NCBI RefSeq assembly: GCF_020400655.1
Contig: NZ_JAINRC010000020.1
Location: 104,447 to 168,446, forward strand
Source: Streptomyces spinosus
GTDB taxonomy: Bacteria > Actinomycetota > Actinomycetes > Streptomycetales > Streptomycetaceae
DNA length: 64,000 bases
Direction: 5' to 3'
In this document: piece after piece, positions 42,641 through 50,753 of the stretch
How positions within the stretch are numbered: the stretch's first letter is position 1
Layout: every line of letters starts with the position of its first letter
Program-made: the position numbers and the translations under genes
Notes under the pieces: generated by a model
Databases searched by the model: none
What the model was told of the DNA's origin: nothing
The model's input: only the letters and a program-made list of their open reading frames with translations

Positions 42641-44373
42641 CAGGCGGCCTCCGCTTCCGTCAGCTGGGAGAGCACGATCTCCCGGTAGGTCTCGTTGGAT
42701 GCCATCAGCTCGGCGTGCCGGCCGGAACCGACCACCCGGCCCTCGTCCAGCACGATGATCCGGTCCGCGTCCCGGATGGTCGCCACCCGCTGGGCGACGA
42801 TCACGACGGTCGCCTCGGCGGTCTCCCGGGCGAGCGCGGCGCGCAGGGCCGCGTCCGTGGCGTAGTCCAGCGCGGAGAAGGAGTCGTCGAAGAGGTAGAT
42901 CTCCGGGCGCTGCACCAGCGTGCGGGCGATGGCGAGCCGCTGCCGCTGGCCACCGGAGACGTTGGTGCCTCCCTGGGCGATCGGCGCGTCCAGGCCGCCC
43001 TCCAGCTTCCGCACGAAGCCGGCGGCCTGCGCCACCTCCAGCGCGTGCCACAGTTCCTCGTCGGTGGCGTCCGGGTTGCCGTACCGCAGGTTGGTCGCGA
43101 CGGTGCCCGCGAACAGGTACGGCTTCTGCGGCACGAGCCCGACCGTCCGGGCGAGCAGGTGCTGCTCGACCTCGCGGACGTCCACGCCGTCCACCAGGAC
43201 CTCGCCCTCGGTGGCGTCGAACAGCCGGGGGACCAGACCCAGCAGGGTCGACTTGCCGCTGCCGGTGGAGCCGATCACGGCGGTCGTCTGCCCCGGCCGG
43301 GCCACCAGGTCGATGGACTTCAGCACCGGCTCCTCGGCACCCGGGTAGCGGAAGCCCGCGCCCCGGATCTCCAGGTGCCCGTGCGCCCGCAGCTCGGTGA
43401 CCGGGGCCGCCGGCGGTACGACGCTCGAATCGGTCCCGAGGACGTCCTGGATGCGCTCGGCGCACACCTCCGCGCGCGGCACCATCATGAACATGAAGGT
43501 GGCCATCATCACGGACATGACGATCTGCATCAGGTAGGCGAGGAACGCGGTGAGGTCACCGATGGCCATCCCGCCGCTGTCGATCCGGTGGGCGCCGAAC
43601 CAGACCACCGCGATGGACGACAGGTTCACCACCGTCATGACGATCGGGAACATCAGGGCCAGCAGCCGGCCGGTGGCCAGCTGCATGTCGGTCAGCTCGC
43701 CGTTGGCCTTCCCGAACCGGCCCTGCTCGTACTCGTCCCGGACGAAGGCGCGGATCACCCGGTTGCCGGTGATCTGCTCGCGCAGCACCCGGTTCACCGT
43801 GTCCAGCCGGACCTGCATCGCGCGGAACAGCGGGCGCAGCCGGCGCACGATCAGCGTCACCGAGACGCCGAGCACCGGCACCACCGCGACCAGTACCCCG
43901 GACAGCGGCACGTCCAGTCCGAGGGCCAGCACGATGCCGCCCACGCACATGATGGGTGCCGACACCATCAGGGTGAACGTCAGCAGGACCAGCATCTGGA
44001 CCTGCTGCACGTCGTTCGTCGTACGGGTGATGAGCGAGGGCGCCCCGAAGTGACCCACCTCACGCGCGGAGAACGACTGGACCCGGTCGAAGACGGCACC
44101 GCGCACGTCCCTGCCGAGCGCGGAGGCGGTCCGGGCGCCGTGGTACACGGCACCGATGTTGCACACCACCTGCACCAGTGAGATGCCGATCATCAGGGCA
44201 CCGAAGGACAGGATGTAACCGGTGTCACCCTTCACGACACCGTTGTCGATGATGTCCGCGTTCAGGGTGGGCAGGTAGAGGGTGGCGCAGGTCTGCAGGA
44301 ACTGCAGCACCACCAGCAGGGCGATGGGTTTCTTGTAGGGCCTGAGATAGGTCCGCAGAAGTCGTATGAGCAC
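42640..44373 (-). CDS. ABC exporter half-transporter, degenerate NBD
   Basis: 577 residues. ABC1 membrane domain with six helices (about 15-310), then NBD with Walker A GSTGSGKST, signature NVSGGQRQRLAIAR and Walker B IYLFDDSFSALD. The catalytic Glu after Walker B is Asp, and the H-loop reads AQRVAT, with His replaced by Gln. These are the hallmarks of the non-hydrolysing site in heterodimeric exporters such as LmrCD or TM287/288. GTG 44373 is preceded by GAGAGA; an upstream in-frame ATG at 44442 would add a non-conserved leader. Coupled to the next gene by TGATG. Confidence 0.92.
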   Translation of the reverse strand: MLIRLLRTYLRPYKKPIALLVVLQFLQTCATLYLPTLNADIIDNGVVKGDTGYILSFGALMIGISLVQVVCNIGAVYHGARTASALGRDVRGAVFDRVQSFSAREVGHFGAPSLITRTTNDVQQVQMLVLLTFTLMVSAPIMCVGGIVLALGLDVPLSGVLVAVVPVLGVSVTLIVRRLRPLFRAMQVRLDTVNRVLREQITGNRVIRAFVRDEYEQGRFGKANGELTDMQLATGRLLALMFPIVMTVVNLSSIAVVWFGAHRIDSGGMAIGDLTAFLAYLMQIVMSVMMATFMFMMVPRAEVCAERIQDVLGTDSSVVPPAAPVTELRAHGHLEIRGAGFRYPGAEEPVLKSIDLVARPGQTTAVIGSTGSGKSTLLGLVPRLFDATEGEVLVDGVDVREVEQHLLARTVGLVPQKPYLFAGTVATNLRYGNPDATDEELWHALEVAQAAGFVRKLEGGLDAPIAQGGTNVSGGQRQRLAIARTLVQRPEIYLFDDSFSALDYATDAALRAALARETAEATVVIVAQRVATIRDADRIIVLDEGRVVGSGRHAELMASNETYREIVLSQLTEAEAA

Positions 44374-44478
44374 GCTACGTCTCTCGGAGTCGGCGACAGG
44401 GGCTGGTCGGTTGCCCTTGGCCCCTATCGTCGGACACTCCACCGGCGTTACCTCAACTGTTTAATCCGCCGCCGGTCC

Positions 44479-45918
44479 TCACGAGCGGAAGGCCCCCGGA
44501 TGGGTCTGCTCCCGTACGGCCGTGTACTGCTGACGCACCGCCTGCCCCACGGCCAGCTCCTCGCCGGGCTCCAGCACCTGGGCCGCCGCGCCCTGCCAGG
44601 CCGGCGGGGTGCGGGGGTCGAGCGTGCCCTGCGACACGCCGAGCGCCCAGGCCGCCTGCCGGGCCGCGCCGATCGCCGTGTAGTCGGCGGGCTGCGGTAC
44701 GACGACCTGCGCGCCGAACAGCGACGGCGCCGAGGCCTGTACGGCGGGCAGCTCGGCGGCCGGGCCGAGCAGGAAGATCCGGCGCACGTCCACGCCCCGC
44801 CCGCGCAGCACGTCCAGCGCGTCGGCCAGCCCGCACAGCATGCCCTCGAACGCGGCCCGTGCCAGGTGCTCCGGCTTCATCGACTCGCGCCGCAGTCCCG
44901 CGAGGGTCCCCGCGGTGTGCGGCAGGTTCGGCGTCCGCTCACCCTCCAGGTACGGCAGCAGCACCAGGCCGTGCGAGCCCGGCGTGGACTTCATCGCCAG
45001 CTCGGACAGGCTCTCCAGGTCCGGCAGACCGAGCAGCTCCGCGGCGCCGCGCAGGGCGCGTACGGCGTTGAGAGTGGTGACGACCGGCAGGTGCATGCCG
45101 GTGGCGTCGGCGAGGGAGGTGATCATCCCGGACTGGTCGGTGAGCGCCTCCGGGTGCACGGCCATCACGGAGCCGGACGCCCCGAGGGACACGACCGCGT
45201 CACCCAGCCCGATGCCGAGCCCGAACGCGGCGGCCATGGTCTCCCCGGTGCCGGCGGAGATCAGCAGGCCCTCCGGGGTCGTACCGGCCGCGTCGGACGG
45301 GCCGATCACCTCCGGCAGCACCGCCTGGTGACCGAGGGCCAGCTCGACCAGGTCGGGCCGGTAGGCGCCGGTGGCCGCCGACCAGTAGCCGGTGCCGGAG
45401 GCCCCGCCGCGGTCGGTGGTCCGCCGCACGGGGCGCCCGAGCAGCTGCCACACCAGCCAGTCGTGGGCCTGGAGCAGGACGGCCGTGCGCAACGCGTTCT
45501 CGGGTTCGTTCTTCGCGAGCCAGCGCAGTTTGGTGACGGGCTGGGCCGCCTGCGGGACGGATCCGACCGCCTGCGCCCACGCCTCCCGGCCGCCGAGCGC
45601 GTCCACGAGGTCGGCGGCCGCGACCTGGGCGCGCTTGTCGCCGCCGACCATCGCGGGACGCACGGTGTTGCCCTGGGCGTCGAGCGGGATCACCGCGTTC
45701 TGCTGGGCCGACACGCCGATGGCCTGCACGCCCTCCAGCAGCCCGCCGCCGGCCGCCTCACCGAGTGAGAGCAGCCAGGCCTGCGGGTCGATGTCGCTGG
45801 GCCGGCCCTCGACCGGGTGCGGGGCGTACCCCTGCCGTAGTACGGCACCGGTGTCCGTGTCGCAGACCACGATGCGTGTGAAGTCCGGTGAGCTGTCCAA
45901 GCCGGCGACTATCCCCAT
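44479..45918 (-). CDS. FGGY-family carbohydrate kinase, xylulokinase-like
   Basis: 479 residues. Actin-like ATPase fold: N-terminal VAGLDSSPDFTRIVVCDTDTG, GVSAQQNAVIPLDAQG, a sugar-binding TDRGGASGTGYW, the phosphate motif ISAGTGETMAAAFG, and C-terminal IFLLGPAAELPAVQ. The closest match in style is actinobacterial xylulokinase, but substrate residues cannot be assigned with certainty. ATG 45918 has no ribosome site and a CAAAAT-like -10 sits about 10 nt upstream, so translation may be leaderless. It lies upstream of the ABC exporter on the same strand, probably a separate unit. Confidence 0.85.
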   Translation of the reverse strand: MGIVAGLDSSPDFTRIVVCDTDTGAVLRQGYAPHPVEGRPSDIDPQAWLLSLGEAAGGGLLEGVQAIGVSAQQNAVIPLDAQGNTVRPAMVGGDKRAQVAAADLVDALGGREAWAQAVGSVPQAAQPVTKLRWLAKNEPENALRTAVLLQAHDWLVWQLLGRPVRRTTDRGGASGTGYWSAATGAYRPDLVELALGHQAVLPEVIGPSDAAGTTPEGLLISAGTGETMAAAFGLGIGLGDAVVSLGASGSVMAVHPEALTDQSGMITSLADATGMHLPVVTTLNAVRALRGAAELLGLPDLESLSELAMKSTPGSHGLVLLPYLEGERTPNLPHTAGTLAGLRRESMKPEHLARAAFEGMLCGLADALDVLRGRGVDVRRIFLLGPAAELPAVQASAPSLFGAQVVVPQPADYTAIGAARQAAWALGVSQGTLDPRTPPAWQGAAAQVLEPGEELAVGQAVRQQYTAVREQTHPGAFRS

Positions 45919-45952
45919 GCGGAGAATTTTGCCGCATTCCCGGGAGTGGCCC

Positions 45953-46258
45953 TTACGTGTTGCTGGTGCCCCAGTCGTCCTCGGTCCTGCCGTCGCCGTT
46001 GCGGTCACGCAGCGAGCGCACGGGGTGGGCCACCGACTCCGGGACCCGGTCGCCGACCTTGTCGCTGACCGTGTGCAGGGCCTTGCCCGCGTAGACGCGG
46101 CCCTGCTGGGCGGCCGTCTCGGCGGTGTTGCGCACCGCGGGGTTCTGCGCGATCCGGCGGGCCGACTTCTTCAGCTGCTCGTAGCGCTCGCGACCGGCCC
46201 TGGTGCCGAGTACGTAACCGAGGGCCAGTCCGGCGAGGAACGTGAGCCGGTAGCGCAT
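45953..46258 (-). CDS. small YtxH-like membrane protein
   Basis: 101 residues. N-terminal membrane helix LTFLAGLALGYVLGTRAGRERYEQL carries the GYVLGxRAGR signature of YtxH-like proteins. An amphipathic Ala/Gln-rich region (35-70) and a charged tail DRNGDGRTEDD follow. Function unknown; relatives are general-stress or envelope proteins. ATG 46258 follows AAGGGTGG. Upstream of the sugar kinase, 34 bp apart. Confidence 0.82.
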   Translation of the reverse strand: MRYRLTFLAGLALGYVLGTRAGRERYEQLKKSARRIAQNPAVRNTAETAAQQGRVYAGKALHTVSDKVGDRVPESVAHPVRSLRDRNGDGRTEDDWGTSNT

Positions 46259-46342
46259 GGCTGCCACCCTTCCCGTGCGTAGGTTTCTGGTACCGCGCTG
46301 GCGCCGGGGATACCGATTGGCGAAGCACCCCCCTGCTTGCGC

Positions 46343-46348
46343 TAATGT
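46343..46348 (+). promoter_or_regulatory. candidate -10 of the tRNA-Asn operon
   Basis: TAATGT, about 67 bp upstream of the first tRNA. A TTGGCG upstream is 20 bp away, longer than ideal. Supported mostly by position. Confidence 0.35.
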
Positions 46349-46415
46349 ATGTGTCGCAGCGAGCGCCCGCCCCCTGGCGAATACCCAGGTAGGTACGTTC
46401 GATGCAACGAGGCGA

Positions 46416-46488
46416 TCCTCCGTAGCTCAATTGGCAGAGCAGCCGGCTGTTAACCGGCAGGTTACTGGTTCGAGTCCAGTCGGGGGAG
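46416..46488 (+). tRNA. tRNA-Asn (GTT), copy 1
   Basis: 73-nt cloverleaf: acceptor TCCTCCG/CGGGGGA with discriminator G, D arm GCTC/GAGC, anticodon stem GCCGG/CCGGC with loop CTGTTAA (anticodon GTT), T arm ACTGG-TTCGAGT-CCAGT. CCA is not encoded. Six bases separate it from copy 2. Confidence 0.98.
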
Positions 46489-46494
46489 CTTCGG

Positions 46495-46567
46495 TCCTCC
46501 GTAGCTCAATTGGCAGAGCAGCCGGCTGTTAACCGGCAGGTTACTGGTTCGAGTCCAGTCGGGGGAG
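46495..46567 (+). tRNA. tRNA-Asn (GTT), copy 2
   Basis: Identical in all 73 bases to copy 1, 79 bp downstream, and followed after 10 bp by an intrinsic terminator. The two are surely cotranscribed. Confidence 0.98.
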
Positions 46568-46577
46568 CGCTGAACGA

Positions 46578-46599
46578 GGACCCCTCCGGGGTCCTTTTT
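46578..46599 (+). terminator. Rho-independent terminator of the tRNA-Asn operon
   Basis: GGACCCC-TCC-GGGGTCC followed by TTTTT. A classic intrinsic terminator 10 bp after the second tRNA. Confidence 0.92.
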
Positions 46600-46742
46600 C
46601 ATGTCCCCGGGAACCGTCGCGGCCTGCGGCGCTGTCCTCACGGTCATGAGCAGCGCGGAAGCCGACCATCCGAGGCAGGAGATCGTATGAGCGGCTATGC
46701 TGCGGCAGACGGCGCGCACACTTGTACGCGACACGCCGCTAT

Positions 46743-46819
46743 GGGGCGGTAGCTCAGCCGGTTAGAGCAGCGGACTCATAATCCGTCGGCCGTGGGTTCG
46801 AGTCCCACCCGCCCCACCA
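46743..46819 (+). tRNA. tRNA with CAT anticodon (Ile2 or elongator Met)
   Basis: Acceptor GGGGCGG/CCGCCCC is perfect, discriminator A, CCA encoded (46817-46819). Anticodon stem GCGGA/TCCGT with loop CTCATAA; T arm GTGGG-TTCGAGT-CCCAC. The perfect 1-72 pair and lack of three G-C pairs in the anticodon stem exclude initiator tRNA. Elongator Met and lysidine-modified Ile2 both carry CAT and I cannot separate them by eye. A TATGCT -10-like box lies at 46696. Confidence 0.96.
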
Positions 46820-46946
46820 CATCTCGCCTCTCGTGCGCGAGCGTCTCCTTTCGGCAGGAGGGCCGCCCGCCACTGGGCGCGTCGCGCCCCTTGGTGAACG
46901 CGCGGGCGACCGCTGTGACAGAACGCCCCGGTCCGCCGCTCCGGCG

Positions 46947-49364
46947 TTACGCCGGGGGCATCACCCCGTGGATCCGCGACAGGGTGAACACCCGATCCGC
47001 ATCGCGCAGATGGCACCAGGCACGCAGATACGGGGGATCGAGGTCGAGGTCACTGATGGTGCGGATCGTGCGGCTGCCCGTGGCGGCGGCGTACTCGATG
47101 ACGACCGCCGCCCCGCTGTCGACGGCGTGGGCGAGTTGACGGACATCGCACGAGGGGAGGCGGGTCGCGTACCCGGCGATGATCTCTTCGGTGTCGGTGG
47201 CGAAGGTAACGCCGTCGTACGGGTCGGGCTCGGGAGGGGCGAGCGGGGTGCCCACGAGCCGGGTGGCCAGTGTGGTCAGTTCGGCTCGCTCCGGGGCGTC
47301 GGTCGTACGGGAACCGGTGCCGGGCCCGCCGGCCGCTTTGCGCGGGGGCGGTACCGGCGTGGTCGCCCGGTGGCTGCGGGGCCGTTCGACGCGCACGGTC
47401 CCGTCGGCTGCCTCCGCGACCGGCGCGTATCCCTCGGTCCGCAGTGCGGCGAGGGTTTTCTCCAGCGGGGTGCGGCTGAGGAGGACGGTCGGGGCGAGGC
47501 GCCGCAGGCCCAGTCCGGAGAGTTTGCGGTGGGCGGCGATCTCGGTGAGGAGGGCGGGTTCCTCGCCGTGGATGACGCAGGCGGCCGAGGCGACGCGGAT
47601 CCGGCCGTGGCTGCGTGCCGTGTCCGTGATCAGGTAGGACAGCGGCTGGGGCAGCGGGCCCGCGGCGACGGCAGCCAAGTCGGCCTCGATGGACTCCGGG
47701 CTGCGGCCGGCGTCCAGGGCGCGGCGGACGCTCGCCGGGCTGAACCGCCACAGCGAAGCCGTGCCGCTGGTCTCCCGGTCGGCGCACGAGTCCAGCAGCG
47801 TGACCAGCCGCGCTGCGGGCGTGCCGGTGACGACGGCGGTCAGGTCGCTGCCGAGACGGGCCGTCGCGGTGGCGGCGGGAAGCAGGCGGTGGCAGGCGGC
47901 GGCCAGTTCCTCGCCGCTGTCGGCCAGCAGAGCGGCGCCGATCGGGGACAGTGCACCGCGAGCGAGGACACCGACCAGCTCCGCCTCCCGGATCACGGTG
48001 ATGAAGGGTGTCGCGTCCTGTGGCAGCACCTCGGCCAGTGGCCGTGACCAGTGGGCAAGAGGACCCAGTTCGGCCGCGTTCTTCGCACCTTGCCCGGCCG
48101 GGAGACGGGAAGCGGCGGCGAGCAGCCCCTTCCGGGCCTGGAGACAGCCGGTGCACGACGGGGTCCCGGCCAGGGCGGGCAGCACCTTGTTGTCGTCGTC
48201 CCGGGCCTGTGAGGGGGTGAGCCCAAGTGTCCACCAGGCGTGCAGCAACACCGGAAGTCGCTCTGCGGGCTCCGACTCCGCCCAGGTGTCGTAGGCGTCC
48301 GTCGTCGCGACCCGGTCACCGTCACGGGCCACGAGACCGGCTGCGTGCGCCGTCTCGAGAGTGAGGCGTACGACGGGCTCCTCGCAGCGTGCCGCCTTGC
48401 CGATTCTGGCCAGTTCGCGGGACCCGACGCCGCCCGACTTCAGCCGGGCGGGCGGAGTCGTCGCGCACACCGACAGGACCGAGGCGGCGTGGACGGCGAA
48501 GGCCGAGGCCGCGGCGGACGCCTCACTGTCAATCTCCGCCGGGGAGACGGGTACCAGGGGTGTGACGGGCGGCGTGGGGTCGAACGGAGCGTGCCAGTCC
48601 GGCCCGCGCAGGGCGAGCGCCACCTCCGCGGGCATCCGTACAGGGCCATGGCCGTATCGCGGCTGGACCAGCAATCCCCGCTCCAGCGCCCAGTGAGCGC
48701 CCGGTTCGGGAGCCGACCACCCTCCGGAGGGGACGAACGCCCGCGGGCGGTGTGCGGGGTCCGCCTTGCGCCCCAGCAGTCTCCGGGTCTCACCCGGTGC
48801 CTGAGCGAGCACGGCGGCGAGGCGTGCCGGGTCGCTGTGGTGCTCCACGAGCGTCGCCAGGCGCTGCGGTTTGGTGCCGGGAGGCCGCACGCCCAGAGCC
48901 ATGAGCGTGCGGCGCAACTCCTCTGAGGTCGTGTCCTTCAACAGCGTTGCCAGCGGCTGGTCGAGTCCGAGCGGCGTGTCCCAGGCCTGCCGCAAGGGCG
49001 TGGCCATGCGCAGCGTTCCCTCGCTGTCCGGCCAGACCAGCGCATACGTGGACAGTGTCCGGAGCGCCGCTTCCAGACCGCGTGCGGCCTCGTCCTCCGT
49101 AGCGTCCAACAGGCTCGCCAGGGCGTCCCGAGAGGCCGGCGCGCCCAGTGCCGCCAGCGCTTCGGTCGTCTGGAGGGCGGGCAGCGTGAGCCGGGGCAGC
49201 GCGAGCGCGACCGAGCCCGGGCGTTGCAGGCGTTCGGCCAGTTCGCTCACAGACCGGGGCTCCGGCGGGGACACGGCATCCGGCCGTGCCGTGAGCACCT
49301 GCTCCAACGCTTCGGCGTCGAGGTGGTGGAGCCATGCCGCGAGGGTCGACTTACCGGACTTCAC
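46947..49364 (-). CDS. Helicase_C_3-type protein with C-terminal WYL-like domain
   Basis: 805 residues. The N-terminus (LAAWLHHLDAEALEQVLTARPDA; VSELAERLQRPGSVALALPRL) is the winged-helix-containing start of the actinobacterial 'helicase C-terminal domain 3' family. The middle has several HTH-like repeats. At about 575-680, DTARSHGRIRVASAACVIHGEEPALLTEIAAHRKLSGLGLRRLAPTVLLS, seen in blocks, is the XPB-like Helicase_C_3 core. The last 60 residues (AVVIEYAAATGSRTIRTISDL... LRAWCHLRDADRVFTLSRI) look like a WYL domain. No Walker A motif and no DEAD helicase lie alongside. GTG 49364 follows GAGGTG. Role unknown. Confidence 0.8.
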   Translation of the reverse strand: MKSGKSTLAAWLHHLDAEALEQVLTARPDAVSPPEPRSVSELAERLQRPGSVALALPRLTLPALQTTEALAALGAPASRDALASLLDATEDEAARGLEAALRTLSTYALVWPDSEGTLRMATPLRQAWDTPLGLDQPLATLLKDTTSEELRRTLMALGVRPPGTKPQRLATLVEHHSDPARLAAVLAQAPGETRRLLGRKADPAHRPRAFVPSGGWSAPEPGAHWALERGLLVQPRYGHGPVRMPAEVALALRGPDWHAPFDPTPPVTPLVPVSPAEIDSEASAAASAFAVHAASVLSVCATTPPARLKSGGVGSRELARIGKAARCEEPVVRLTLETAHAAGLVARDGDRVATTDAYDTWAESEPAERLPVLLHAWWTLGLTPSQARDDDNKVLPALAGTPSCTGCLQARKGLLAAASRLPAGQGAKNAAELGPLAHWSRPLAEVLPQDATPFITVIREAELVGVLARGALSPIGAALLADSGEELAAACHRLLPAATATARLGSDLTAVVTGTPAARLVTLLDSCADRETSGTASLWRFSPASVRRALDAGRSPESIEADLAAVAAGPLPQPLSYLITDTARSHGRIRVASAACVIHGEEPALLTEIAAHRKLSGLGLRRLAPTVLLSRTPLEKTLAALRTEGYAPVAEAADGTVRVERPRSHRATTPVPPPRKAAGGPGTGSRTTDAPERAELTTLATRLVGTPLAPPEPDPYDGVTFATDTEEIIAGYATRLPSCDVRQLAHAVDSGAAVVIEYAAATGSRTIRTISDLDLDPPYLRAWCHLRDADRVFTLSRIHGVMPPA

Positions 49365-49582
49365 TGATCAGTGCACCTCGTCGAGGGGGATGCCGCGCTT
49401 CGCCGACAGGCAGGGCGAGAGGCGCTGTGCCGTACGGCCTCCAAGCATGGCGCATCGGGCGGGTGCTGCGGGGTCGTCGTCACATACGCGGACAGGGCCG
49501 CGGAACGTCTCTCCCCATGAGAAGGGGGTTCCCGTGTGGCCGGAGTGCGGCCGGTTGCGAGAGTGACCAGGGTGATTAGGGT

Positions 49583-49602
49583 GGAAAGTGACAGAAAGTA
49601 AC
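49583..49602 (+). promoter_or_regulatory. tandem 10-bp direct repeat upstream of small secreted protein
   Basis: GAAAGTGACA immediately followed by GAAAGTAACC, ending 23 bp before the start codon and touching a TATACG hexamer. Same-face direct repeats one helical turn apart suggest an activator site. Confidence 0.45.
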
Positions 49603-49625
49603 CTATACGTCAAAGGGGGCAGATC

Positions 49626-49952
49626 ATGCGTGCCAGCCACTGCAAGCGATCCGCCGTCCTGGGCACCACCCTCATCGCCGCCACTCTCGCCCTGAGCCCC
49701 GTCGGCATCCAGCAGGCGTCGGCGGCGTCGCCGAGCGGAACGCACGCCGGCGCCACCACCACGCTCCAGCGCGACAACAGCTACCGGCAGGGTTACAAGG
49801 CCGGGTTCCGTGCCGGGTGGTCCGACGCCAAGGACGACTGCGAGAAGAGCGGTGGGAGCAACAACTTCGCCAGGAACAACGGCTCTTACACCCGTGGTTA
49901 CACCGACGGCTACTCGGACGGGTACACGCGGGCCGAGGACAAGTACTGCTGA
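49626..49952 (+). CDS. small secreted protein with GYxxG repeats
   Basis: 108 residues, no known family recognised. Signal peptide 1-34 (KRSAVLGTTLIAATLAL, cleavage after SAA or ASA). The mature part is rich in Tyr/Gly/Asp with repeated YRQGYKAGFRAGWSDA and YTRGYTDGYSDGYTRA units. These resemble short glycine-zipper or 'GYxDG' repeats. Two Cys (middle and C-terminal last residue) may pair. ATG 49626 follows AAAGGGGG. Monocistronic, with direct repeats upstream and a hairpin downstream. Confidence 0.75.
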   Translation: MRASHCKRSAVLGTTLIAATLALSPVGIQQASAASPSGTHAGATTTLQRDNSYRQGYKAGFRAGWSDAKDDCEKSGGSNNFARNNGSYTRGYTDGYSDGYTRAEDKYC

Positions 49953-49982
49953 GCTGACGGGGCGTCAACGCACCGCGTCAGC
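49953..49982 (+). terminator. hairpin after the small secreted protein gene
   Basis: GCTGACG - 16 nt - CGTCAGC, starting right after the stop codon. Stem of 7 bp, no U-tract. Confidence 0.45.
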
Positions 49983-50147
49983 CCGCCGGGCCCCGCCCTC
50001 GGCGCAGAGCGGAGAACCTGGGCCGGCCCCCGTCAACCACCGCGCCGGCGAGAAGACTTGAGCCGGTCCAGGCTTGAAGCGGTCGTGTCCTGGGCACGGA
50101 CCTCCTACCGGCGCGCAGCCGGACGGTGTCGGCAGCAGGAGGGCCTC

Positions 50148-50249
50148 ATGGACCGTCGGATCCGGGTACGTGTCAGCCGGCGGCCCGCCGCGCCGCGCGG
50201 GCAGGAGATCGACCGCAGGACGCCCTCGGGACGCATCCTGCCGTACTGA
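50148..50249 (+). CDS. possible 33-residue basic peptide
   Basis: ATG 50148 is preceded by GGAGG with 5-nt spacing, the best ribosome site in the 429-bp gap 49953-50381. The product is very Arg/Pro-rich (MDRRIRVRVSRRPAAPRG..., ending GRILPY). No family recognised. Supported only by ribosome site and open frame; the rest of the gap shows nothing else convincing. Confidence 0.35.
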   Translation: MDRRIRVRVSRRPAAPRGQEIDRRTPSGRILPY

Positions 50250-50381
50250 CCGCCGGCCCGTCCCCCCGGTCTCGAAGGCCGCGCGGCGCCTCGCCCGCCC
50301 GCCCCGCGCGGACGCGCACCCCGTCCAGGGGAGCCGAGGCGCATACTGGGCACTCATGGAACCGTGCGGCTGGGAGACGGC

Positions 50382-50753
50382 GTGAACGCAGCTGAACCGG
50401 CGCGGCCCCGGCCGGCCGTCGTGCCGGGGCCGAAGCCCGCGGCGCCGCGGCTCGACGTGTCCCCGTTGGCCGGGCGGAGCGGATTCCGGGCGGCGGGGGA
50501 GGTGAGCCTGCGCACGCGCGGCATCTGGGAGCGCGCGCTGGAGCGGGCCGTTCGCGAGGGCGAGGACGTGTACTACTTGGAGCTTTCCGCGCTGACCTTC
50601 GTAGACGTCGCGGGCGCCGGCGCGCTGGCGGCCGCCGCCGGCGGCCTCGGCGGGCACCGGCGTCTGGTGCTGGACCGGCCCCCGCACGCCCTGCCACGGA
50701 TACTGGACCTGCTGTGGCCCGGTCTGCCGGGGATCGAGGTGCGGGCGTCATGA
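50382..50753 (+). CDS. STAS-domain protein (anti-sigma factor antagonist-like)
   Basis: 123 residues. Pro-rich leader (1-27) then a STAS fold: FRAAGEVSLRTRGIWERAL and VYYLELSALTFVDVAGAGALAAAA. In SpoIIAA/RsbV the loop is DSSG with a phosphorylated Ser; here it is DVAG, so the usual phosphorylation site is missing. GTG 50382 has GGGAG 5 nt upstream. The stop overlaps the start of the MEDS/HATPase gene (ATGA), so the two products probably act together as a partner-switching pair. Confidence 0.85.
   Translation: MNAAEPARPRPAVVPGPKPAAPRLDVSPLAGRSGFRAAGEVSLRTRGIWERALERAVREGEDVYYLELSALTFVDVAGAGALAAAAGGLGGHRRLVLDRPPHALPRILDLLWPGLPGIEVRAS

Noticed and set aside
44479..46008. Upstream start of the FGGY kinase at 46008
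   Set aside because: It would overlap the YtxH-like gene by about 56 bp and add a non-conserved leader; kinase homology begins at 45918.
46416..49364. tRNA-anchored genomic island
   Set aside because: No integrase, no direct repeat of a tRNA 3' end downstream, and codon usage of the adjacent gene looks normal.
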